From positions 1-16,409 of the forward strand of contig JAGLDA010000147.1 of NCBI GenBank assembly GCA_023145955.1: 16,409 nt of DNA, read 5' to 3'. This DNA is from Bacteroidales bacterium. GTDB lineage: Bacteria > Bacteroidota > Bacteroidia > Bacteroidales > UBA1556. Positions 1 to 6,322 of the stretch are shown in pieces. Every line of letters begins with the position of its first letter. Within the stretch, counting starts at the first letter, position 1. The notes under the pieces were generated by a model, which had not been told where the DNA came from, searched no databases, and saw only the letters and a program-made list of their open reading frames with translations. The position numbers were made by a program, and so were the translations under genes.

Positions 1-12
1 AAGGAGAGGCAC

Positions 13-105
13 GTTAGTATAATTTCAATTAATACCTAGGCTCTGCGAGGACGACGAAGGAGGACGAAGCAGGCTCCCCAACCCCTTGACAAAATTTACA
101 CTAAC
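13..105. repeat. Imperfect inverted repeat enclosing a GC-rich core
   Basis: The left arm GTTAGTATAATTT (13-25) is nearly the reverse complement of AAATTTACACTAAC (92-105), with one mismatch and one single-base gap. The enclosed core is purine- and GC-rich. It holds the direct repeats AGGCTC (38-43 and 71-76) and GAGGACGA (47-54 and 60-67). Just outside, GATTGCTTCTTCCTGCA (about 114-130) resembles the reverse complement of the core's GCGAGGA...GAAGC pattern. This looks like a REP- or MITE-like dispersed element with a structured core. The assignment is inference, since copies elsewhere in the genome cannot be seen. Confidence 0.45.
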
Positions 106-154
106 TCCAGCAAGATTGCTTCTTCCTGCAAGCCAGAGAGTTTGTAATTTGATA

Positions 155-199
155 TATTGGATTTTATTAGTCCCATAGGGAGACCATTGTAATCCAATA
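155..199. repeat. Nested inverted repeat (9-bp arms)
   Basis: TATTGGATT at 155-163 is the exact reverse complement of AATCCAATA at 191-199. The loop contains a second small hairpin, TCCC-ATA-GGGA (171-181). No T-tract follows, so it is not an ordinary intrinsic terminator. Confidence 0.5.
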
Positions 200-217
200 A
201 AACAAAATAAGACCTAA

Positions 218-230
218 GCTCCATAGGAGC
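218..230. repeat. REP-like hairpin GCTCC-ATA-GGAGC
   Basis: A perfect 5-bp stem with a 3-base loop is followed by GAAAC. From memory, short hairpins of this CTCC-ata-GGAG type followed by GAAA are common intergenic repeats in Bacteroidota genomes, often linked to REP-associated transposases. No such transposase lies in this window. Confidence 0.45.
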
Positions 231-341
231 GAAACAACATAATAGACTACAGGAAGTTTTATTATTATCAATCAAAGAGTGTTATTTTAAAAATACACAT
301 AACGTACTTATAGATAGATAAATAGCGCAGCGAAAAAAAAC

Positions 342-371
342 TTGCTTTTTTCAATTAATAGTTTACTTTTG
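342..371 (+). promoter_or_regulatory. Bacteroidota-type promoter of the DUF2795 gene
   Basis: A TTG at 342-344 is separated by 19 bases from TACTTTTG at 364-371, matching the Bacteroidota sigma consensus TTG / TAnnTTTG. Transcription would begin around base 378, giving a leader of about 33 bases before the ATG at 412. The -7 box runs into the perfect palindrome TTTTGCAAAA (367-376). Confidence 0.65.
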
Positions 372-411
372 CAAAACTAGAAAATAAGAATAATTACAAA
401 TAATATAAGAT

Positions 412-633
412 ATGTATTGGACACTAGAACTAGCATCAAAGATTGAGGATGCACCATGGCCAGCAACAAAAGAGGAGTTAATAGATTACTCTTTACGCTC
501 AGGAGCACCTATGGAAATTATTGAGAATTTGCGCGAAATTGAAGATGAAGGTGAGCAATATGACTCTATCGAAGACCTATGGCCAGACTATCCATCAAAA
601 GAAGATTTCTTCTTCCATGAGGATGAGTATTAG
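412..633 (+). CDS. Small acidic DUF2795 family protein
   Basis: A 73-residue, strongly acidic protein that begins MYWTLELASKIEDAPWPATK and matches the DUF2795-type proteins common in Bacteroidota. The family is characterised by a helical region with an aliphatic, proline and tryptophan pattern (APWPATKEELIDYSLRSG near 14-31). A conserved acidic tail with WPDYPSKEDFFF and a final EDEY follows. There are no signal peptide or membrane segments, so it should be cytoplasmic. The molecular function is not established. It stands alone, with a good promoter upstream and a terminator hairpin right after the stop, so it is probably expressed as a single-gene unit. Family assignment is from recognition of the sequence pattern; no role is inferred. 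Confidence 0.85.
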   Translation: MYWTLELASKIEDAPWPATKEELIDYSLRSGAPMEIIENLREIEDEGEQYDSIEDLWPDYPSKEDFFFHEDEY

Positions 634-657
634 TAAAGTACTTTAGGAAAATATTTG

Positions 658-679
658 GGGCTTTTATAGCCCTTTTTTT
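658..679 (+). terminator. Intrinsic terminator after the DUF2795 gene
   Basis: GGGCT (658-662), loop TTTAT, AGCCC (668-672), then seven T residues (673-679). The T-run lies downstream only on the plus strand, so it ends the DUF2795 transcript and not the converging LutB transcript. Confidence 0.75.
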
Positions 680-684
680 GTGCC

Positions 685-2058
685 CTATAATTTGTTTTTA
701 TTCCATCTTTTAGCAAAGGACTCCTTAAATTTTGGTAAGCTACGTTTACTACCCCAAGCCTTATTAAAAACCATACTTATGCCAAAATTTTTCGTTGCTG
801 GCGATAAAGTCTCTATTATCCATCTTTTTTTCATCACAACTTTATAAGCTTTCATCATTAATGCAAAACTTTTCTCAGTTTTACCTTGTTGTACGGCATC
901 GCGTCTATTATATAGTAGTAAGTCGTGTAGTGGAATTTTTACGGGACATTCTTCGGTGCATCTGCCGCAAAGAGTAGAGGCAAAACTTAGATGATTATAT
1001 TCCTCCACGCCACACATATGTGGTGTAATTACTGCACCAATAGGCCCACTATAGGTAGTATTATATGCATGGCCTCCAATGGTTTTATATACGGGGCATA
1101 CATTTAGGCATGCGCCACATCTTATGCAGCTCAATGCCACTTTTTGAGGCTCTGCATTTAGTAGATTAGTTCTACCGTTATCAAGAAGAATAAGATATTG
1201 ATGTTCGGGGCCATCAATCTCACCATCTTTTTTAGGACCACCAATTAGGGAATTATAAACAGTAATTTTTTGTCCTGTACCATGGGTAGATAAAAGTGAC
1301 CAAAATAAATCCAAATCCTTAATGGAAGGAATGATTTTCTCTATTCCCACTATAGCTACATGTACTTTTGGAAAGGATACACTTAATACCCCATTCCCTT
1401 CGTTTTCTGTAAGTGCAATCAACCCTTTATCAGCCACAAGGAAGTTCCCCCCGGTAATGCCCATATCTGCATGGGTGAATTTTTTACGAAGTTTTTTTCG
1501 AGTATATAAAGTCAAATCCTCAGGACTATAATCCTTGGGAGTATCAAACTTTTCATTATAAAGAAGGGCAATATCTTCCTTGCTTTTATGCATTGCAGGA
1601 GTTACAATATGGTAGGGCTTTTCATCAGCAATTTGTACAATATATTCTCCCAAATCTGTCTCCAAAGACTCTATTCCCTCATCTTCTAAATGCTTGTTTA
1701 GCTCTATTTCTTCGGTAATCATGGATTTAGATTTCACAACATGCTTTACATTATGAATTCTAGAAATATTCTTTATAGCTTTTATAGCGCCAGCAGCATT
1801 CTCTGCCCATATTAATTGCCCACCATTCTTTGAGAAATTCATCTCAAATTCCTTTAGGTAAAATTCTAGATCATTTACAACATTACGCTTTATTCGCGCT
1901 GCACGCTCTTTTGCCAAATCAAGGTTAAGATATTGCTTTTTGCCAGCCTCAACAGCTTTTTCGTAGCGCGATATATTGAAATCAATGATATTGCGATGGG
2001 TTTCATCAAAAGCTATCTTTGCCGTATCCTTAAGAAATTGCGTTTTTTGTTGCGACAT
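685..2058 (-). CDS. lutB: LutB-like lactate utilisation iron-sulfur protein
   Basis: A 457-residue cytoplasmic protein of the LutB/LldF family, the iron-sulfur subunit of the LutABC system that oxidises L-lactate to pyruvate. The N-terminal two thirds is a LUD domain (about 66-300, with TGGNFLVAD near 202-210 and HGTGQKITVYNS near 259-270). Two cysteine clusters for [4Fe-4S] centres follow: CxxCxxCxxxCP at C311, C314, C317, C321, and CxxCxxxCP at C364, C367, C371. The second cluster shows three ligands in the motif, and C349 could supply a fourth (inference). The ATG start is supported by the typical MSQ...F(L)xxxxKIAFDxxHR opening and by a promoter 23-50 bases upstream. The length fits the family. 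No lutA or lutC is adjacent; the upstream neighbour on the same strand is HMG-CoA lyase, 149 bases away. Lactate as substrate is by family only. Confidence 0.88.
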   Translation of the reverse strand: MSQQKTQFLKDTAKIAFDETHRNIIDFNISRYEKAVEAGKKQYLNLDLAKERAARIKRNVVNDLEFYLKEFEMNFSKNGGQLIWAENAAGAIKAIKNISRIHNVKHVVKSKSMITEEIELNKHLEDEGIESLETDLGEYIVQIADEKPYHIVTPAMHKSKEDIALLYNEKFDTPKDYSPEDLTLYTRKKLRKKFTHADMGITGGNFLVADKGLIALTENEGNGVLSVSFPKVHVAIVGIEKIIPSIKDLDLFWSLLSTHGTGQKITVYNSLIGGPKKDGEIDGPEHQYLILLDNGRTNLLNAEPQKVALSCIRCGACLNVCPVYKTIGGHAYNTTYSGPIGAVITPHMCGVEEYNHLSFASTLCGRCTEECPVKIPLHDLLLYNRRDAVQQGKTEKSFALMMKAYKVVMKKRWIIETLSPATKNFGISMVFNKAWGSKRSLPKFKESFAKRWNKNKL

Positions 2059-2080
2059 TTTTTCTCTAATTTTATCAATA

Positions 2081-2108
2081 CAAAGTTATGGCTTTATGGC
2101 TACTACAA
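2081..2108 (-). promoter_or_regulatory. Promoter of the lutB-like gene
   Basis: Read on the minus strand, TTG (2108-2106) is followed after 17 bases by TAACTTTG (2088-2081), a full match to TAnnTTTG. The predicted start lies about 15 bases before the ATG at 2058. The gene can therefore be transcribed independently of the HMG-CoA lyase gene upstream. Confidence 0.6.
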
Positions 2109-2207
2109 AATATTTTTTTTACTTTTTTTTGGCTTTGTAAAATAGTATCTATTATACAATAATTAATGCGTGAAAAACTGTTATATACTAAAAACTAAAA
2201 CACAGAA

Positions 2208-3059
2208 TCAAGAAGGAAAAGTAAAAGCAGAAATTGTACGAGATTTTAATAATAATTTTTGGTTTAAATTTAGTTTCTCACCTTGTTTTTCTAGATATTT
2301 TGTAAGATTACAAGTTGGTAAATTTCCTGTTAGCTCATGTCCCGACATAGGACAACCACCAAGGCCATTTATTGTTGTGTCAAAACTTCTACAGCCATTT
2401 TTGTATGCGGCATTTACATTTCTATACCAATTTTTTTCAGTAGTATGCAAGTGGGCTCCAAATTCTACATCATTAAAATGGTCAACTACAGTGTTAAAAG
2501 CCTCACTTATGGTTTTTTCGTTTCCTACTCCTACGGTATCACTTAATTGCATAATTCTAACTCCCCTTGCGTGTAGAATATCCACCCATCTATACACAAT
2601 GTCAGGGGACCATCTGTCGCCATAAGGATTGCCAAAGGCCATGGAAATATATAAAACTAGCTCCTTGCCAGTTCTGTCGCATAGGTTTAGTAACTCATTT
2701 ACGGTACGATGGGCAGACCAAACGCTGGCATTAATATTTAGCTCAGAAAAAGTTTTTGAGATTGAAAAAGGAAAGCCTAGGTAGTGGATTTCTTCAAATT
2801 CGGCAGCGCGCAAAGCACCTTTCATATTGGCCACTATTGCTAAGAGTTTTGTATTAGTTTTGCTAAGATCTAAGTTTTGCAAAACTTCAATACTATCTCT
2901 CATTTGTGGGACTGCCCGTGGTGAAACAAAACTGCCAAAGTCTAATGTATCAAAGCCTACTCTTAGAAGTGAATTAAGAAATTTAATTTTCTTCTCAGTA
3001 GGAATAAACTCCTTTATTCCTTGCATTGCATCTCGTGGGCATTCCGTAATCTTTATCAT
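2208..3059 (-). CDS. mvaB: Hydroxymethylglutaryl-CoA lyase
   Basis: A 283-residue enzyme of the HMGL-like TIM-barrel superfamily. It is predicted to cleave 3-hydroxy-3-methylglutaryl-CoA to acetyl-CoA and acetoacetate, the last step of leucine degradation. The N-terminal ECPRDAMQ supplies the active-site Arg9-Asp10 pair. HLHTT (203-207) gives the metal-binding histidines. GLGGCP (232-237) carries the catalytic-loop Cys236, and LTGN (243-246) the downstream conserved Asn. The opening MIKITECPRD matches the family start, so the ATG at 3059 is credible. The protein is compact and soluble with no targeting peptide. No clear promoter was found: the best candidate is TAAAATTG (3104-3097), one mismatch from TAnnTTTG, with a TTG 22 bases upstream. 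The downstream lutB gene may be partly co-transcribed. Confusion with other DRE-TIM lyases is unlikely given the GGCP loop. The symbol hmgL is also used. Confidence 0.88.
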   Translation of the reverse strand: MIKITECPRDAMQGIKEFIPTEKKIKFLNSLLRVGFDTLDFGSFVSPRAVPQMRDSIEVLQNLDLSKTNTKLLAIVANMKGALRAAEFEEIHYLGFPFSISKTFSELNINASVWSAHRTVNELLNLCDRTGKELVLYISMAFGNPYGDRWSPDIVYRWVDILHARGVRIMQLSDTVGVGNEKTISEAFNTVVDHFNDVEFGAHLHTTEKNWYRNVNAAYKNGCRSFDTTINGLGGCPMSGHELTGNLPTCNLTKYLEKQGEKLNLNQKLLLKSRTISAFTFPS

Positions 3060-3489
3060 CTAAGACCATTTAGAGTTTAAAATTGGTAGTATATTGCAAT
3101 TTTATATGTTGGTTTAGTTATAACTGCAATATACAAAAAATACTAAGTAACATGACAGCTTTTCAAACATCAATTAGTAGTGACATTTAGTTAATTGATA
3201 TTATAGAATACTGAAATAAATTATTCTAGGCAATTCTCTTATTAGCGTATTTCATATATGCTTGAAATCAATCGATTTAAAACTAAATACAATTATTTTG
3301 CATACGCTGATTATTATGGTTTTACATTATTTATTTCGCTAAAACTGAAATCTTTTTTATCATAATTAATGTAATCTGCGTCTAAAAGTTTTTATTGTCA
3401 TATACTAAGTTCGTGGACTTATAAAGCCTATATATGCAATCTCTTTTTAACCCATTTCATAATTAAAAAAAACTACCATATTTTTACAA

Positions 3490-3506
3490 AATCCGCAAAG
3501 CGGATT
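3490..3506. repeat. Hairpin AATCCGC-AAA-GCGGATT
   Basis: A perfect 7-bp stem with an AAA loop, the first of three palindromes packed into 86 bases. There is no T-tract on either side of the kind seen at intrinsic terminators. Confidence 0.65.
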
Positions 3507-3510
3507 AACA

Positions 3511-3543
3511 ATATTAGCCATATGCAAAGCTTATGGCTAATAT
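3511..3543. repeat. Twelve-bp inverted repeat ATATTAGCCATA
   Basis: ATATTAGCCATA (3511-3522) pairs exactly with TATGGCTAATAT (3532-3543) across a 9-base loop whose centre is GCAAAGC, the same loop core as the preceding hairpin. It lacks a following T-run. This is the longest perfect stem in the gene-free interval. Confidence 0.65.
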
Positions 3544-3558
3544 AAATATTGTATACAG

Positions 3559-3575
3559 GAACTCTGTAGGAGTTC
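3559..3575. repeat. REP-like hairpin GAACTC-TGTAG-GAGTTC
   Basis: A perfect 6-bp stem with a 5-base loop, followed shortly by CGAAATC. The layout CTC-tgtag-GAG with a nearby GAAA resembles the hairpin at 218-230, so the two clusters may belong to one dispersed repeat family (inference). Confidence 0.5.
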
Positions 3576-3655
3576 AATATCGAAATCTTTAGTGCAAATC
3601 ATATTTAGTAAAGAGCTTATGTCAGTTTTTATACGGAACAAATACCCATGAAAGT

Positions 3656-5164
3656 TTACTTGCGTAAAGAAATTCTAAATATACTTCCTTCATTTATTGC
3701 AGAGCTCTTAACATAGATTCTACCTTTATGGTACTCTTCAATTATCCTTTTAGATAATGATAATCCCAATCCCCAACCTCTAGATTTAGTGGAGAAACCA
3801 GGATTAAAAATTGTTTTTTGATTCGATTTAGGAATCCCTTTTCCGCTATCTGCTATATCAACCCCTATCCCTTTATCAGTTTCCGATATAGTAATAGTAA
3901 TAGACCCTTCATTAGCTCCAATTGCATCTACGGCATTTCTTATAAGGTTCTCAAATACCCATATAATTAGGTGATTGTTGAGGTTTAACAGGCAATTATC
4001 CGTTAGTTTATTGTTTATACTGAGCTTAATTCTGCTAGGAACTCTGCTTTGCATATAATTAGTTACGCCCTCAATAAGCTCTATAACATTACTTGGTTTA
4101 AGCTCTGGTATTGACCCTATTTTAGAAAACCTTTCCGAAACTAACTTTAAGCGGTCTATATCTTTATCCATTTCCATAAATCCTTCTTCAGAAGGATAGT
4201 TGAGTTTCATTAGCTCATTCCACCCCATTAGCGACGAAATAGGTGTTCCCAACTGATGGGCTGTTTCTTTAGCCATACCTGCCCATACTTTACTCTGTTC
4301 CGATTTTCTAGAAATATTGAAAAGGGTATAGGCCGTTATTAGGAATATCAAAATAGCTATAAATAAGATGAATGGAAAATAGCGTAATCGTGTTAATGTC
4401 TCAGATTCGTCATAAAATACATAATACTTCCCTTTTGTGAGTGTTACTATGATTGGGTCTTTCTCAGAAGCCATCTTATCAATATAAGAAGCCAAATCTA
4501 TAGGATTGTTAATTTTATTAGTGTCAATATCTCCACCGTAAGAAATTATATTTAATTTTGTGCTATCTGTTATAATTACGGGTGTTGATAGGCCATTATT
4601 TGCTATTTCATCTACAAATGAACGGATTAAATCGTTAAGAGTTCTTTTTAGCTGGTAATATGTATTTGAGTTTCTGAAATATATATAGTTATACTGATTT
4701 TCAAAGTATAGGGCTTTTATTGGTGGGTAATCAGTAAAAATATGGGCATTTTTGGAATTTAAGTTTAGAATTTGCTGGTGTTTTAGACTTAAATTTTTAC
4801 TAGCGGTTATATAGCCTTCTTCGTTGGTTACTATCATAGGAATATCTTTATTTCCCGAGATAACGCCTGTCAAAAATTCTATATCATCATTAGGCCCAGC
4901 GGTAATTAGCTTTCGTGTAGCCTGTGCCCATAAATACACATAGCGCTTTTCTTTTTCTCTTAGGTCAGAAAATAGCTTTTCAGTATAATTTACAATATGA
5001 GCTTTCTTGCTAATGGCTTTTGCCCAAAGCTCTACCTGGTCTTTCTCTGATCTGCTAACTTTATTAATAAAACCGTTGGTATACCATAACGATACAGCAA
5101 CAATAATTGTAGCAAAGATTAAAAGAAATACTTTCCAATTACGATTTTGGGTGTATAGATTCAT
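3656..5164 (-). CDS. Membrane-bound sensor histidine kinase (orphan)
   Basis: A 502-residue two-component sensor kinase. Two membrane segments (about 11-28 and 262-282) flank a large extracytoplasmic domain of about 230 residues of unrecognised fold. The cytoplasmic part has an H-box with KETAHQLGTPISSL and the phospho-accepting His303. It also has a DHp helix, an N-box ENLIRNAVDA (405-414), a G1 box DSGKGIP (439-445) and a G2 box GWGLGLSL (463-470). The AKETAHQLGTP form of the H-box is typical of a Bacteroidota kinase group. No HAMP or PAS domain is obvious. No response regulator is adjacent, so the partner is unknown. The gene starts 58 bases after corA on the same strand with no promoter box in the gap, which suggests a corA-kinase operon. 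The signal is unknown; a role in Mg2+ or envelope sensing would be speculation. Confidence 0.88.
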   Translation of the reverse strand: MNLYTQNRNWKVFLLIFATIIVAVSLWYTNGFINKVSRSEKDQVELWAKAISKKAHIVNYTEKLFSDLREKEKRYVYLWAQATRKLITAGPNDDIEFLTGVISGNKDIPMIVTNEEGYITASKNLSLKHQQILNLNSKNAHIFTDYPPIKALYFENQYNYIYFRNSNTYYQLKRTLNDLIRSFVDEIANNGLSTPVIITDSTKLNIISYGGDIDTNKINNPIDLASYIDKMASEKDPIIVTLTKGKYYVFYDESETLTRLRYFPFILFIAILIFLITAYTLFNISRKSEQSKVWAGMAKETAHQLGTPISSLMGWNELMKLNYPSEEGFMEMDKDIDRLKLVSERFSKIGSIPELKPSNVIELIEGVTNYMQSRVPSRIKLSINNKLTDNCLLNLNNHLIIWVFENLIRNAVDAIGANEGSITITISETDKGIGVDIADSGKGIPKSNQKTIFNPGFSTKSRGWGLGLSLSKRIIEEYHKGRIYVKSSAINEGSIFRISLRK

Positions 5165-5222
5165 ATAGCTTCTTTAAAAATTAACGCTATAGTTATAGGT
5201 TTTAGTATTGTTTTAAAGTGCT

Positions 5223-6128
5223 TTATATCCACTTTCTACGCTTAAAATAGAATAATAATACAATTATTAATAGCAACATTGAGCTTATAAGAAAAGTAAA
5301 CCCTAAATGATTGTCGCCAAATGGAACTTCTACATTCATTCCAAAAAGACCAGTAATAAAGGTAAGAGGTAGTAAAATAGTTGAAAATACTGTAAGTAGT
5401 TTCATTATTTCATTGGTTTTATTTGCCTGTAATGAGTCAAAAGTTTGAGAAAACCCTTGAATTAATTCCTGATAATCTTCTATGGAATCCCACACTTTGC
5501 GGTATGAATCCAGAATATTACCCCAATAATCTTCCAAACCAGGAGTAAATCCTTTAATAACACCAGATTCAAATTTCTGAAATAATCTAATTTGAGGCTT
5601 GAATGCAGTATTTAATAGAATAAGATTTTTTCTTGTTATACTTATTCTTTCAATTGTTTTTTCTGCTTTTTTATCAAACATTTCTCTACTAATATGGTCA
5701 AGGTTATCACTTATTAGTGTAAAAAGCTTGAGGCTTTCTCCAATTAAGGAGTCTAGTATAGAGTAAAGAAGTACGTCAGATGTATTTGGTAGCTCATCAA
5801 TATCAATATCGGCTTCGGATTTTGTCTTTTTAAACAGCGAACTGATAACCCAGTGAGTTCCTAGAGTAATAATATAATCTCTACCCCAAAAAATCTTCAC
5901 CTCTTTGGTTTTAACAAACTTAAATGCCTTATCAAAATATGGAAAATGAAGAATCATAAATCGATAATCGTCGTAAGTATCAATTTTTGGACGCTGCACT
6001 ACTGACTGACAATCTTCAATATCCAAAGGGTGAAAGTCGAAATTCGCTTTTAGAAAATCAATATTTTCATCGTTTGCTACTGCTATATGATACCACTTAA
6101 GGCTCCCTATGTTTAATTGCTCAATCAT
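5223..6128 (-). CDS. corA: CorA family magnesium/cobalt transporter
   Basis: A 301-residue CorA-type divalent cation channel of the inner membrane. The N-terminal 240 residues form the cytoplasmic alpha/beta domain and long stalk helix. Two C-terminal membrane segments follow (about 243-262 and 276-295). The signature GMN selectivity motif stands at 263-265, at the end of the first membrane helix. The protein ends in a basic KRRKWI tail, as CorA proteins do, where it forms the cytoplasmic positive ring. Length is normal for the family and the ATG start gives a complete N-terminal domain. The gene is divergent from the DAHP synthase gene and precedes a histidine kinase on the same strand. The substrate is most likely Mg2+, possibly Co2+ or Ni2+. 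A ZntB-like role cannot be excluded from sequence alone. Confidence 0.92.
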   Translation of the reverse strand: MIEQLNIGSLKWYHIAVANDENIDFLKANFDFHPLDIEDCQSVVQRPKIDTYDDYRFMILHFPYFDKAFKFVKTKEVKIFWGRDYIITLGTHWVISSLFKKTKSEADIDIDELPNTSDVLLYSILDSLIGESLKLFTLISDNLDHISREMFDKKAEKTIERISITRKNLILLNTAFKPQIRLFQKFESGVIKGFTPGLEDYWGNILDSYRKVWDSIEDYQELIQGFSQTFDSLQANKTNEIMKLLTVFSTILLPLTFITGLFGMNVEVPFGDNHLGFTFLISSMLLLIIVLLFYFKRRKWI

Positions 6129-6168
6129 TGCTGATAGGTTTTAATAATTGAATCTAAATTTCCATTAA

Positions 6169-6292
6169 TTTACTATATAATTATAAACATAGATAGTAAA
6201 CTATATACTTTAGATTGCTATTTGCAAAGCTATTAAAAAAAAGTAATTGTTTTGATGTTTATTTGCTATCAAATAATATTTGTTTACTATAT
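6169..6292. promoter_or_regulatory. Repeated TTTACTAT motif in the corA/DAHPS divergent region
   Basis: TTTACTATAT occurs as exact direct copies at 6169-6178 and 6283-6292. The inverted form ATAGTAAA is at 6193-6200, immediately followed by a further CTATAT. The first and inverted copies form an 8-bp inverted repeat with a 16-base spacer. The third copy lies between the putative -33 and -7 boxes of the DAHPS promoter, a typical operator position. The region is AT-rich, so chance is a real alternative. Confidence 0.35.
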
Positions 6293-6305
6293 TTCTTTAA
6301 TTTTG
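6279..6305 (+). promoter_or_regulatory. Promoter of the DAHP synthase gene
   Basis: TTTG (6279-6282) is followed after 15 bases by TAATTTTG (6298-6305), a full TAnnTTTG match. The spacer is slightly shorter than the usual 17-21. The predicted transcript starts about 10 bases before the ATG at 6323. Confidence 0.5.
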
Positions 6306-6322
6306 CCTAAATAAATAATTTT

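Larger units (their letters stand above)
1..341. other. Gene-free left edge with clustered palindromes
   Basis: No reading frame of useful length or recognisable content is seen on either strand. The first 40 bases could be the tail of an unseen gene, because one plus-strand frame is open from base 1 to a TAG at 40-42, but twelve residues cannot be judged. The rest is made of short inverted repeats, listed separately. It includes a locally GC-rich stretch (about 38-86) that stands out against the AT-rich surroundings. I interpret this as a dispersed-repeat region and not as a decayed gene. Confidence 0.6.
3060..3655. other. Gene-free interval of about 600 bases
   Basis: No credible gene is seen. 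The longest small frame I noticed, 35 codons at 3258-3365 on the plus strand, has no recognisable content or promoter. The left 400 bases are AT-rich with only weak inverted repeats, such as TAGAATA (3204-3210) with TATTCTA (3222-3228). The right part (3490-3575) is a tight series of palindromes, listed below. The region lies downstream of the histidine kinase gene and upstream of the HMG-CoA lyase gene, so it should hold the 3' end of one transcript and the promoter of the other. I cannot place either precisely. Confidence 0.6.

Noticed and set aside
13..230. Possible CRISPR array
   Set aside because: The repeats are different palindromes without equal-length spacers or a recurring direct repeat, and no cas genes are present.
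2170..2625. A 151-codon plus-strand open frame
   Set aside because: It lies almost wholly antisense to the HMG-CoA lyase gene, whose catalytic motifs are intact, and its translation has no recognisable features.
3258..3365. A 35-codon plus-strand frame in the gene-free interval
   Set aside because: No promoter box at a suitable distance, no recognisable sequence, and such lengths are expected by chance.
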